NCBI RefSeq assembly: GCF_008831285.2 | Contig: NC_045149.1 | Coordinates: 21,219,035-21,283,034 of the forward strand | Length of the DNA stretch: 64,000 nt | Reading direction: 5' to 3' | From: Nymphaea colorata | Taxonomy: Eukaryota; Streptophyta; Magnoliopsida; Nymphaeales; Nymphaeaceae | In this document: positions 23,660-36,248 of the stretch, one piece after another | Layout of the letters: each line of letters begins with the position of its first letter | How positions within the stretch are numbered: position 1 is the first letter of the stretch | Position numbers and translations under genes: made by a program | Notes under the pieces: generated by a model | Database searches by the model: none | Told to the model about the DNA's origin: nothing | The model's input: only the letters and a program-made list of their open reading frames with translations

Positions 23660-23935
23660 TCACTTTTTGATGGAGGCAAATAGTCTATACTGTTCCTGGC
23701 ACTTGCTTGTTTGATCTCTGCATGCAAGTGTTAAGGATAACACTCGTTGGGTTCTGCTGGATCCCAATGCTGTTCATATGCATCAGATTCAGATGAAGAA
23801 AGATCAAAATGGGAAGGAAGAAGCCAACAAGTTGTCATTTGGGAGGCCTGTGCTGGCTGTTGGTGTTAATACATGTGTTACGGAAATGAATGAAGAGAGC
23901 AGTTTGGGGCTTGGACATCAATGATGGGAGTTGAT
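23660..23935 (-). pseudogene. D-like exon 4 fragment V2 (right arm of P2)
   Basis: Inverted, degenerate copy of the C-terminal half of D-like exon 4 with no continuous frame. Confidence 0.7.
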
Positions 23936-24771
23936 AATTCAGGTTTGTGTTCTCATCTTTGATAATCTAATTATGAGACTGCCAATTTCTACCTTTATTA
24001 TAATTGTTAGAATGCTGTTGAAGTATGCAGTAGTATAGATGTGCATGTGCAGGACAGAGGTATGGCCTTGCAGTAAATCGGAAGATACGCAGTTGTAACT
24101 TGACCGTATAGCAGTTTAATTAAGTTGTGGAAGGCTAAAAATTAGCTGTGAAAGTGTGTAGAATTTGAGTATTACAATCTGTATAACGGATCATATAAAT
24201 TATTCATCTCTAAATGAAAAAGATAGATCGTTATTTTTCATCAGAGCACAACTGTCATCTCTGTTTCCTGCGTTCTCTGATAGCTTGGTTTTCTGTATCT
24301 GAGTCTTTCTGCAAATGCCAATGAGTTTTTTTTTTTTTTCCTTTTCTACTTTTATTCTATAGCAGAAGCTGTTCTTATTGCAGTGTGAAGCACCATGAGT
24401 GCCTGTCTAGCTAGATAAAATCAAGCACCAAGTCGCATGCCTAATGATGAACTGGTCTACACGGTGCTTAATGGCAGTTTGATGACAGGTCGATGCTGAA
24501 CGGATTATCAACAGACTAGAAAAGCTACGTCACTAGATTAACAACAGTGACTTCACTTGGTAACTTCATTGACTCAAGACTCTTGACCATTTGTTACCAT
24601 AAAAACAGCCGCATCGAATCCTAAAACGACATTGTATGAACGTTCTTGTAAAAAACTGATGGAATCCTGATCGAAATTAAATGACGCAAATGACTAGAAT
24701 GAAAGTTTATAGCTCTCCAAGCAAGGAGTTGCAGCAGCGATCTTCCAATGGCACCCGTGTAGGAAATTGAG

Positions 24772-24798
24772 ACTCTCTCTCTTTCTCTCTCTCTCTCT

Positions 24799-24834
<36 letters not shown>
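24772..24834. repeat. Compound TC/AC/TA microsatellite
   Basis: Runs of CT, AC and AT follow one another directly upstream of unit P3. Related runs sit at the same place before P2, P4, P5, P6, P7 and P8, within what was intron 3 of the D-like genes. Confidence 0.9.
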
Positions 24835-24836
<2 letters not shown>

Positions 24837-24929
24837 GAAAAGGTGCAGTTCACGTATCTTAGATCTACTTCTTCTACTAGACCTTTCTAACTGGAAATTC
24901 GTCCATACATGTGCTTAAAGGCTGTTCAG

Positions 24930-25411
24930 GCTACTTCATTGTCGGAGAGGGGAGCTTTGTGCCTCATCGGATTCGGCTCATACAGTTATTCTCTGATCTG
25001 CCAAGTACATTTGGAGACCAACGGTCACCAGTCAATGCCAAAGGCTCCCAGCCAACTGGACAGAGACACAGGTCGGCTCCATAAACTGTTCTTTCTCAAC
25101 AAGATGGGCAGCCATCATCATCACAGACTTAACACTCGGCAGCTTCCATGGTTCAGCTGCCTCAGGTGCCCTCTATTCATACAAATATGGACAGTCCGTA
25201 TCAGCACGAACAAGCAGCACAACCCCCACAAATCACAACTTGTTGGCTTCTTCCTTTTCATTTTGATAGTTCCCCATCTGAATCTGATGCATTGGAACAG
25301 CGTCCGAATCCAGCTGAAGCTCAACAAATGTTATCCTTATCACCTTCATGTACAGGTTAAGCAAGCAAGAGCTAAGAACAGTCCAGCCAATCTGCCTCCA
25401 TCAAAAAGTCA
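24930..25411 (+). pseudogene. D-like exon 4 copy U3, broken
   Basis: It retains most of exon 4 but has frameshifts in the first half, a TAA inside the tail (about 25360), and the terminal TGA changed to TCA. No upstream exons are present. Confidence 0.75.
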
Positions 25412-26172
25412 ACACAGACATAATGTAGACTATTCTACTGATGATATTATGTAACTGTACTTGCATTAGTTTTTTCTAACTGTTGTTGCAATTTAGAATT
25501 ACAGAAGCTCTAATTCATGATGATATCCATGTGAAAAGTTTAAGGTCGTTCAAGAGTTCATTACATGAATGGCTTTTTCCTGCTGCCATTGGTAATGGGC
25601 AAGAGGGAAAGCACCTGCGGCTTTACACCAGTAACGTTACGTCTTGGACTTTCATAAATGAAACCATCAGTTTATTATGGACGTTTCTATTTTTATTAGA
25701 AATTATGCATAGTGATGCTGCCAAGATCCCATTATATTATGAAGCCGATTATAGTTAATTATAAAATTAAATTTGATACCTGATTATTTCATTTTTAACC
25801 ATGTCATTTTTCTAGTTTCTGGTCCAGTTGATCCCTAATGGACCTAATCTATTTTCTTTCTTGATGGATTCAGTTGTTCCTGGATATGAATTATTGAGTA
25901 TTAATGTGTCTTATTGAGTTGGATTTAGAGGAGAATCACGACACCCACAAATATTAATGCGGTGCAAGTGGTTTGGATTACGATCCTAGAACTTAATTTT
26001 TCAAATCGATCTCATTTTTTCTTAATTTTAGATACCTCAACCCAATATCAACATCTCTCAATGCCAAGAGATTGGGAGAGATGTTGAATCGATAAACGCA
26101 AAATTCATGTCTAATAATTAAAAAAGAACAAGAGGCGATCGCCCTTAAAGAAGAGAGGGGAAGAGAAAGTCC

Positions 26173-26211
<39 letters not shown>

Positions 26212-26945
26212 CATGAATAGAAGAGTATTATCATTCCTAACTGCAAAGACAAGAACTCCAAGAGAATAAAAAAAGTTGAAAATGACAGAAATTTTTTTAT
26301 AAGTCAATTTAAACTTTTAAAATTTATATGACAATCAATTCTTTTTTTGGGAGGGGAGTGGCTCCACCCTTGGGTTGAGTGTTGTTTATCCAAAATCAGA
26401 AAAATATGGAAAAAGTTCCTAAACTATCAGCGTGCAAATCTCTCGTCTACATAAATCCAAATCCATACATCTTGCATGCATTAATATCTGCGGGTGTCCA
26501 GCGATTTTTCTCTCGATTAAACAAAAGACATTAGGCTCAACAGTGACCAACTGGACCAGAAACAGGAATCACATTTGTTTAAACGAGACTTGTTACATAT
26601 AAAAGTTGTTAATTTCATGCTTCATAACATAATTGCATATTGTTGAAGGAATCACATTTGGCTAAACGATTTGAAATTTTGGTTTCATTTGTAAAGTCCA
26701 AGGCAATCATATTGGTGTAAAGCCGTAGGTACGTACTGCTTTCTCCCTTGCCCATTACCAACGGTTGCAGGAAGAGAGGCGCAGTTCAGGTAATGAACTC
26801 TTGATCGCCTTCAACTATTTGGTGGATATCACGATGAATTAGAGCTTTTGAATTTCTAAATTGTGGGGGCAGTTAGAAGAATAATGGCTAGTGTGAGTAC
26901 AGTCTCATATATCATTACTAGAATAGTATGGCATAATGTCTGTGC

Positions 26946-27203
26946 TCACTTTCTGATGGAGGTAGATTGGCTGTACAGTTCTTGGCTCTCTCTTTTTTGA
27001 TCTGCACATGCAAGTGTTAAGGCTAACATTTGTGGGGCGGCTGCTGGCTTTAGACTCTGTTCATATGCATCAGATTGAGATGGGAAACGATCAAAATGGG
27101 AAGGAAGAAGCCAACGAACTGTGATCCGTGAGGCTTGTGTTGGCTGTTGGTGCTGACATTCATGTTGTAGATGTGAATGAACAGAGGAATTTGGGGCTTG
27201 CAC
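26946..27203 (-). pseudogene. D-like exon 4 fragment V3 (right arm of P3)
   Basis: The best-preserved minus-strand fragment: 85 codons remain open, including QASRITVRWLLPSHFDRFPS and a C terminus ending STSIRK that aligns with SASIKK of F. It lacks the opening segment and all upstream exons. Confidence 0.7.
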
Positions 27204-27235
27204 ATCAACTTGGGAGTTGATAATTCAGGTTTGTG

Positions 27236-28060
27236 GTCTCATCTTTGCTAATCTAATTATGGAATGCCAATTGTCCAACTTTATTACAATTTTTAGAATG
27301 CAGTTGAAGTATGCAGCAGTATAGACGTGCGAGTGCAGGATACATGTATTGTCTTGCTGTAACTAGGAACTAGGAAGATACGCAGTTGTAACTTGAGTGG
27401 ATAACAGTTTAACTAAGTTGTGGAAGGCTGTAAAGTAGCTGTGGAAGTGTGCAGAAGCTGAGTGGATGGATCGTCATTTTTCATCTGCGCACGACTGAGT
27501 TCTCTCTGTTTCCTGTGGCCTCTGAGAGTTTGGTTTTCTGTATGCGAGTCATTCTGCAAATGCCAATGATTTTCTTTTTTCTCCTTCATACTTTTATTCT
27601 ACAGCAGAAGTTGTTCATATTGCATTGTGAATCACCATGAGTGCCTATCTAGCTAGATAAAATCAAGCACTAATCAAACACGTTGTAAACTACTGGACAT
27701 CAGACGCCTAATGATGAACTAGGTACTGAATGGCGATTCAATGAGAGGTCGAAACCACCACCCTTGCGGGCGAATGAATTGTGTGCACAGGGTGTACACA
27801 CAGCAGATATTTGATGATTATTCAAAAAGAAATATCCTTTTTGATTTTTAACTTTCCCATTATCCCTTTTTATCCTTGACAACAGATTAATTTTTTTGTA
27901 CTGAAAAAAGATTAATCTCTTTTGTACACTTGGGAGATTGATAACCACCTTCGCCCTTCCTCCTCACTTGGGAGATTAATCTTACGGTTACGTTTGTCAA
28001 TTGGAGCGTAGCGCCTGCCACTATTTCTACTCCAAATGACTAACACTCGCAGAAGCAAAG
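27236..28060. other. Spacer between palindrome P3 and gene C
   Basis: Array spacer sequence similar to 20216-20850 and 46656-47530. No gene is seen. Homology to the gene A flank begins at about 28060. Confidence 0.6.
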
Positions 28061-28227
28061 GCCTTAGTCATCCTGTTCTTCTTTCTTTCAAGAAACGGTT
28101 TTGAAAAGAGAGTCCAATCTTAAGTATCAAGCGTTACGCTCTTCACCATCAACATATTCATTTCTGAAGGGCAAGTTGGCATTCGAGAGATTGAAGAGAC
28201 TGGGCGAATTCTTTTGGAAGATTCATA

Positions 28228-30334
28228 ATGCCTCACAAGCCAAGGTCCTTCTCTGCACCACCACCATGACCATCTTTTTTCTTTCTATTTCTTTTTCTCG
28301 TCTTCAACTTTGACTATCCTCTTGGAGTTCTCGACTCTGCAATTTGCTTTACATTATTTTAGTTGTTTTTTTTCGCCTGGTGAACCGTTATACCCGATGT
28401 GATTGTAGTTGGTTTTCTTAAAACTTGAAACTCTTCATTTCTCTTTTCCCTTTCCTTTTCCAGCTATCTTTATTGTAGTTCTGATTCAGACTGTAGGTTG
28501 ATTGTGGAGCATTAGGAAGCTTGGGTTTAAATGAATTTGCGGTGAATAAGAATTTGAAGTTTTAATCTATTTGATATGAATTTCTGCTGTTCGCTTCTTT
28601 TTCTATTCATTTCTACAAGTAGTTTATATTTACGAGAGAAATATAGAAGCTCCTCTGCTGCAGCAGCGTTTCTTTTGATCTGATTAAGCTCATATCGGTT
28701 GGATTTCTTTTCTTTGATGAACAATATCTCCTTGGTAAGACTTTTCACGTTTGGCACCTCTCTTTCTTTTTGGAGAAGCAGTTTTATATTTATGATTTTT
28801 TTTTATGAGTTTCCTTTTTTGATACATTTCTCTGTGCAATTCTTTGCGCAGGTTCATGGTTACTTTGTCTGTCTTGCTCACTTCATGGAAATGTCATTAT
28901 CTGCTCATAAGAAAAGATGAAAGAGTAAACTCTTGCAAGGAGCACCACTTCTTGGCTGCATTCTTTCCTTTTACCTAGTGATTTTTCAATTGATGCTGGT
29001 TTGGCTTTCGTTAAATTAGAAACATTTTAAATTGGTTAGATTTGTAGACAGTCGACCGAACTAGCAATTACTCAAACTCTTGAACAGGATGTCCTACATG
29101 ATCATCATCCTTTCTTTGTGCCCATTTATATATAAATCGCCCACTTCTGAAAATTTTGATGCAAAATTCTTGAACAGGATGCTCTACCAGATCATCTTCC
29201 CTTGTTTTGTGCCCATTTATATAATATAAACCGCCTCCTTCTGAAATTTTTAATCCCTACTCTCAACGCCTCCATTCCTCCATAGAAGCTATGACTTGAA
29301 CTCCGCTTCTTGAATGCAGGAACCCCAAGAAGAAAAAGAACAAGACGGCTGCTCAGACGCAAAATACATCACATGGTTCGGTTGGAGAGACTTCACTACG
29401 GCTTGGTGATTGGTGGTCATACTGCCTTTTGAAGATACAATACAAGTTGAAACCTCTTCTACTAACAATTGTCTGATAGGGTCTCAAGCCGCTGGACCAG
29501 TACCTCCTGTTGAAGGTGATTGTATGCGCGAGTTGACTGCAGAAGAAGTTTGTGAAATCGCTGATATGCTTGAGGTCCAAGTTGTCTCATCACGTATTCT
29601 TGAGAAATTCCAAGCGGCAGATTCTCGAAGGAGTGATGATCCTTTACCTGAAAGTAAGCATAGACGTTTCATACAGCCAGCATTATGCTGAAAATCTGTT
29701 GATTCTAGTTGCACTAGTTGCACTAGTTGCTCGCTTTTATCTACAGCCGAATCTTGTCCAAACTTGAGAATTCTTCAAAATTCATGCTAATGTCTATGGA
29801 ATTGTAGTATAACTTCAGTCTTTTATGTAACCCCAAATGGTGCTCTTAATTTGTAATTTGTATAACTGCAATGTTCTTAGCGACACACTCGTTTATCCTT
29901 CCACAATGACTAATCACATTTTCCCAGGGTTGCAACCAGTGGTGAGTTCATTACGTGAAAAAGCAGTCGCCTACTTGTCACAAATTCTCCACATGTTGGA
30001 AGATGATGATGGTGAGTCTTCAGAAAGCTCAGAGAAATTGGCTCCTGATCCAATGCAGCAAAGAGATCAGACTACCCCAAAAGAAGAAGATCCACCACAC
30101 CCTGGACAAGTTCCTCTTCGTTTTCACATATATGCTTCTGCTCTGCTCCCTCAGCCATGGGTGGCGCAGGGTTGGCGTTACGTTCCTGTTCTACAACATG
30201 GAGCACTACCGGTCCACCTCCAGCAGGGGGGAACCAGTCCGTTCCTGTTCAAGAAAAGGGACGAAAAATGTAATACGAGACGGAAAGTCTGTAACAACGG
30301 GTTACTCTTTTATTGTTTGTACACATTGCCATGA
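28228..30334 (+). pseudogene. Gene C: truncated A-type copy fused to D-type 3' flank
   Basis: Exons 28228-28244 (tentative), 29320-29405, 29480-29653 and the start of exon 4 at 29928 match gene A closely in sequence, length and phase. Exon 2 again encodes NPKKKKNK, and exon 3 EEVCEIADMLEVQVVS. In exon 4 an 8-base insertion near 30209 shifts the frame. At about 30256 the A-type sequence stops and abuts sequence that in copy 1 lies downstream of gene D (about 10870). The frame runs on into this foreign sequence and ends at 30334, giving 227 codons with an unrelated tail of about 45 residues. The Pro/Gln-rich tail and last exon are absent. It may be expressed as a short chimeric protein, but it looks like a rearrangement product. 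Confidence 0.65.
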
Positions 30335-31222
30335 AGCCATTACAGGTGACACAGTAATATCCGCTCATAAGGAAACGGGAAGCAAATGGAACAAATCTGA
30401 AGGAAGTTTCTCAAGTCCCAAAAGTGGCTTTTTGATTGAAACGCTTGCACAGGTGACAACAATTGTTTGAACGTAATCTGCCAAACTGTTATATGGAAAA
30501 TCACAATCGATGAGAATAACACCACGGACCCTAGGGATTGAATCGATTGCAGTGTGCGTTTCTGAGAACAGACTGTCGAAGAGAAACGTATCGTAACTGC
30601 ATCACTTTCCTTACTTCCTGCAACATAGAATGCACATGTCACTTAGCCGCTTCCTTTCTAGTCCACGTTAGGGAACGAGTCCCTCTTCATACAAGCAGAG
30701 AACCCATTCTAGTTGATTCTGTAATATATGATTACTCCATTATTATATACATTACCAACCAGCAGTTAGTCTTAATCTGCTCGCATTAACATGAAGACAA
30801 CGCCCCTAAGATGATAAAACGAGAGAACAACTCACCCCAATTTGACCAATCATTCTTTTTGAGCATCTGATTGGCATGCAAAATCTTGAGAAGGCTGACC
30901 TTTAGTTCCAAAAAGATCCTTCCATGCAATGGTCCCAAACGGGATTCGCGGTTTCGCACTCCTTTCAGGTCGGGTTGCAACATTTTGAGAAGCCTGATGC
31001 TGCGGCGTGTTTGCACTCGGTTCAGATGGGGATGGAACATCTTGAGAAGCCAGATCCTGAGTTTGTGGGTCTGCACTCGGTTCAAGTTGGGATGCAACAT
31101 CATGAGAAACCTGATCATGAGTTTGTGGTTCTGCACTCGGTTTGGATAGGGAATATTCAACATCTTGAGAAGCCTGACTCTGAGCTTGCGGGTTTGCATT
31201 CAGTTCAGAAGTGGATGCGACA
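30256..31222. repeat. Left arm of a 1-kb inverted repeat flanking gene E
   Basis: This segment (3' flank and C-terminal coding part of E) reappears inverted at about 34178-35175, with about 3 kb between the arms. Both arms contain the about 155-base segment missing from copy 1 near 11018. Confidence 0.85.
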
Positions 31223-32944
31223 TCTTGAGAAGTCTGATACTGCATTTGTGATTTTGCACTCGGTTCAGATCCGGATGCAACATCTTCAGAAACCAGCTGA
31301 TACTGAGTTTGAGATAGACCTGCGCATGCAAGTGTTGAGGACGGCGTCTGTTGGGTTTCTGCAACTTGCTGTTGATGTTGTTCATTTGCATCTTGAGGAA
31401 AATGGGAGGGAGGAAGCGAAAGAGTTGTAATGGAATCACTCAATGCCAGTCTTTCCAATGGCATTGTTGGGGGATCTGTTGGCTGATGCTGCTGCTTGTT
31501 AAGGGCAGCATATTGGGATTCAAGGAAATCTCTCCATGCAGCTGCTTCCCTGGGGGTATGCTGCTGTTCATAAGCGTAGGATTCTGGTTGGGATCCAATA
31601 ACTCGGGGAGGATGTTCACGAGCGCTAATGGAATCCATAGATGCAGGTCTTCCACGTTGCTTTGGTTGGGCTCCTAGCTGCTGATGCTGCTGTACTGTTT
31701 CATAGCATTCAGATAAGGATGTAGCATTTTGAGATGTATTATACTGACTCTGCGTTTCGGCTCTCGGTTTAGATCGGAATGCAACATCTTGAGAAGCCAA
31801 GGAGTTCAAATGGGAATGCAACATCTGCGTTTCGGTTCTCTGTTGTTGATGCTCTCCACATAGAATGCAGGATTCAAATGGGGATGTAACCAAAGGAGGA
31901 GAAAGAAGACAAGGACTTCTGATTTGTAGGGCCAGTTCTGGCTTTTGGTGCCGTGAATATTCATCGAATCCAAATTGAGAGGCAACCCTTTGAGAAGGCT
32001 CATAATGAGCTTGACGAAGATTTTGCCATGAAAGGCTTCGACCGCATGGCATTCTTGGGGCTTGTTCATACTGATACTGACGAAGCAGACGTGCATGAAC
32101 AAGTGGCATCTGAGGCCGTTGAACCATGCTGGCTGCTGAGTATTGGGACTGTGGCGATTCATCATGTTGAGCAGAAATAGTGTCCAGAGCAAGATTTCTC
32201 CAACAAAGGGGAGCCAAGCTGTGTCCCTGTCCAGGAGGCTCAGCGCATTGAGGTTGAAGTGTATCAAGCAGATGTGACCGTTCCAGCATGGACAGAATCT
32301 GAAACAATGTTTGAGTTACCCTCTGCGCAACCTGAAGCAGCAGAGGCGGTGCGCCTGAATAATTGGCATTAGACATGTGTGGGTAAAATTTCAGTTAGGA
32401 ACAACGTCTACAAAAAGAAGTATTAAACAATACATGAATGGCAGTCACATGAATAACAAAAAAGCTATTTTATAGAAATGATCGACTTCCAGAGTTCTGT
32501 TTAACCATCGCTGAGAGAGAGAGAGAGAGAACGATGCGAGAGACAGATAGAGAGAACGATGCGAGAGACAGATAGAGAGTGAGCGAGAGAGAGGGAGATT
32601 AGAATGTTCTACAAAAGCCTAATGGTTACTCACCTTCAGGTACTTGGAAATAGTTGTGGCTCCGATCTACAGGACCAAAAAAGGAGGTGCCTGGGAGAAC
32701 TGGGATTCGAATCTGGTACGTACAGTAGCCGCTAGGTCGAGTCTTCTTAGAATATCAGCTGCCAATCTTTCAATTTCAAACATTTCTCGAGTTACTTCAG
32801 CAAAAGCTTCTGCTTGAGTGGATCATGAACTTATGATCAGAGGATGATAAATATAATTGACAGGGAGATACACAGTTTTCTAAAAGGATGCAATATTCAT
32901 TAATTACCATGTTCATGTGTCCATTTCCTTGAATTATCTGACAT
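30850..32944 (-). pseudogene. Gene E: near-identical copy of gene D with a frameshift in exon 3
   Basis: Exon 4 (32354-30850) is fully open for 500 codons and differs from D by a few substitutions and one 9-base deletion in a Gln/His tract. Exon 3 (32809-32634) is 176 bases rather than 177 because a run of seven A (plus strand) in D at about 13114 is six in E at about 32677. The frame then meets a stop a few codons later (TAG). Exon 2 also has one extra T upstream of the ATG at 32944. E is therefore called a pseudogene, but both differences are in homopolymers, so a base-call error is possible; if corrected, E would encode about 572 residues. Confidence 0.6.
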
Positions 32945-34177
32945 ATCTTGGTCGTCAGCACAACTGTCCTGTCCTGTCTTCTTAAAAATTTCTATACGCA
33001 AGAAAATATTGATGAATGCAGAGTTATGATCGGAGGAATTACATTCAATTATCAAACGATCAAAAGCCAAATTATAGTGACGAGAAAAGCAGAATTTTAT
33101 AATTAATTAGAAGTACATGCATAAACTAGGCCAAGAACCAAGGGAGTTGGTTGCGTGTATATGATTCTTGCATTGTTAATTAGATGCGCTCTTCAATTCT
33201 TTCTTCTTCTTCAAAGCTATCACATTTTTGAATGACAAGAAGTGAGTTACATGACCATTATTCAAGAACTGTACTGTTGAGAATAACTGATTATCAACTA
33301 AAAGTTCACCGAACAAAATAACTTCACCAAGAGAAGAAAACTTAATCACACCACAAGAATAAGCCGCCATATAAGGAACAGCGTCTCATTGTTTCTTGGC
33401 AACAGGAAAAGCTGTTCTATTCGTAAGAAAACAATGTAGTGAAGAAAATGAAAGGAAAAATCTCACTCCAAGAATGATCCATAATAGTTTCTCAGCGACA
33501 ATACCATTCATATGGACAAATAATTCATATACACCTGACGACATTTTCAGTTCCCTAATCAGCTAAGACTCTGAAATAGAACAACCAACAGCAACAAGAC
33601 ATCAGAAAAGAAAAGCAGAAAAAGATCAAGAAGCGCAGAAGCAACTAAAATTCGCAGGCGGCCGAAAGGTAGGTTAGCTAGTAACATTCATTTCAGAAAT
33701 TATTCAATACCGCACGAGAAGAAGAAAATTTAGAACACCAAGAAGACGAAGTAGAGAAAATAAAGAGACACGGATATAATGGTGCAATTCGAGACGTTGG
33801 AACTTAACTCCCTTCAATGGTTTCTCCCTGATCGTTGCTTCGCGCCTTGCACTTCTCTGCGTCTTGGACCCTTTCTTAGTCTTTTTCTTTCTCTCTCAGT
33901 GCTTGGTTCCAACCATTGTTAGCCATGGCATTTTCCTGAAATGTAATCAACCAACTACTCCTCTCTCTCCCTCTTACGGTTAGGGGTGGCAAATGGCGAT
34001 ATAATTCTGGACGAGTCGAATCGAGTCGGCTGCATACCGATTCGATTCAGAGCTCATTCCAGTCTAGACAAAAATCGGGCGGTTTTTGCATGAATCGCCG
34101 AGTTCTGCCGGGGCTAATTCCTCCGTTCCGCTTTAGACTTCAGCCTCTCTCGCTTTATCATTCTTCATTTTCTCGAC

Positions 34178-35175
34178 TTTTTGCAAACCCGCAAGCTCAG
34201 ACTTCTCAAGATGTCGCATCCATGTCTGAACTGAATGCAAACCCGCAAGCTCAGAGTCAGGCTTCTCAAGATGTTGAATATTCCCTATCCAAACTGAGTG
34301 CAGAACCACAAACTCATGATCAGGTTTCTCATGATGTTGCATCCCAACTTGAACCGAGTGCAGACCCACAAACTCAGGATCTGGCTTCTCAAGATGTTCC
34401 ATCCCCATCTGAACCGAGTGCAAACACGCCGCAGCATCAGGCTTCTCAAAATGTTGCAACCCGACCTGAAAGGAGTGCGAAACCGCGAATCCCGTTTGGG
34501 ACTATTGCATGGAAGGATCTTTTTGGAACTAAAGGTCAGCCTTCTCAAGATTTTGCATGCCAATCAGATGCTCAAAAAGAATGATTGGTCAAATTGGGGT
34601 GAGTTGTTCTCTCGTTTTATCATCTTAGGGGCGTTGTCTTCATGTTAATGCGAGCAGATTAAGACTAACTGCTGGTTGGTAATGTATATAATAATGGAGT
34701 AATCATATATTAAAGAATCAACTAGAATGGGTTCTCTGCTTGTTATGAAGATGGACTCGTTCCCTAACTTGGACTAGAAAGGAAGCGGCTAAGTGACATG
34801 TGCATTCTATGTTGCAGGAAGTAAGGAAAGTGATGCAGTTACGATACGTTTCTCTTCGACAGTCTGTTCTCAGAAACGCACACTGCAATCGATTCAATCC
34901 CTAGGGTCCGTGGTGTTATTCTCGTCGATTGTGATTTTCCATATAACAGTTTGGCAGATTGTGTTCAAACAATTGTTATCACCTGTGCAAGCGTTTCAAT
35001 CAAAAAGCCACTTTTGGGACTTGAGAAACTTCCTTCAGATTTGTTCCATTTGCTTCCCGTTTCCTTATGAGCGGATATTACTGTGTCACCTGTAATGGGT
35101 TCATGGCATTGTGTACAAACAATAAAAGAGTAACCCGTTGTTACAGACTTTCTGTCTCCTATTACATTTTGCTTC
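34178..35175. repeat. Right arm of the inverted repeat flanking gene E
   Basis: Reverse complement of about 30256-31222. It includes a plus-strand open frame (34090-34584) holding the last Gln/Ser repeat units of the D/E proteins and the true C terminus ending DAQKE. At one diagnostic codon it reads Met as in D (VASMSE), not Thr as in adjacent E, so it was not copied from the present left arm. The join to other sequence is at about 34170-34195. Confidence 0.8.
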
Positions 35176-35364
35176 CTTCTTTTCTTTGAAGAGAATCAAC
35201 TCTGTAACCGAATCTGCTCCCCATATATATGAACACCCAATACCTGATTCATCAACTAAGGGAAAAAGAGAAGGAGGAAGAAGAACGAAAACTAGCAGGT
35301 TCATCTCGACCATGTCCTTGGTCACACTTGTCTTCGAAGGAACAGATCTTTCCACTTTAATATT

Positions 35365-36248
35365 TTAACTAAATCGGAGTCTTTGGCGGGAGAGAGCTTT
35401 CCTCTTTAAGATCTGAATCAAATGGTTCAACTCTATCGGCACGAAGGTTAGAGAGCAATCCTTAACAGTTGGGATTCCGTTGTGATAAGGAATGATGAGA
35501 AAGCTCATCCCCTCGAGTTCTTCATACTTATCCCAACCACCCAATCGTCTGGTAAAAAACAAAGGCAATTAAATATGAGTTTTTAGTGCGTGTAAGCGGA
35601 TGAGTCATGAACTGCCCAACAACCCAATCGTCGTAAAAAAACACACACACACACTTTATAACAGTTTCATAAAAAAAAAAAGTTTATAACTGTTTCATGA
35701 ATTTATCATTATAGCAAATGATATTTCAACTACGGAACTACCCATAAAAGATATATGAGATTAAAAGGTCAAATTTACAAAAACACTGTTCAACTTTTTC
35801 ATGCAGGGTAACAAACACACTCTCCCGAGTCCAGACTTGCTTCAAGTGACGTTGCTAAGCGGAAGAAATTCAAGTCTAATCGTGTTTTTCGTATATACCA
35901 ACAGAACTTAGAGCCGTATTTAAAGCCTCAAGGCAACTTACTCTCCGTGGAAGCCAATGAAATCTTCCTCTAAGATCTCCAAATCTGTCGTTGTAATCCT
36001 AAACGAACCACTTGCAACTGCACGATCATCATCATCATCTTCATCCTCTGTTTTTTTTAATATAAAATTCAAAAGGCGGTTAGGGTGTACATTATAAATA
36101 AGAGGAGCCTCCCTCCATTGTTCTCCATTCGTCGTAGAGCCGCAGGGAATGGAGTTCCCTGTGAAAGGTTGCTTCGGCCATTGATGCCGAACAAATCGAG
36201 GGCCTTCCCTATTACACCTTTCTCAATCTTCTTCTCTTCTTTCGTCAT
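35365..36248 (-). CDS. Gene G': duplicate of gene G
   Basis: Exons 36248-36218, 36047-35942 and 35548-35365 correspond exactly to gene G with an offset of 19,615 bases. The predicted 106-residue protein appears unchanged (MTKEEKKIEK start, acidic tract, RQRLRFS end). Identical coding and intron sequence points to very recent duplication or conversion. As for G, exon 1 is the weakest part and the family is not recognised. Confidence 0.5.
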
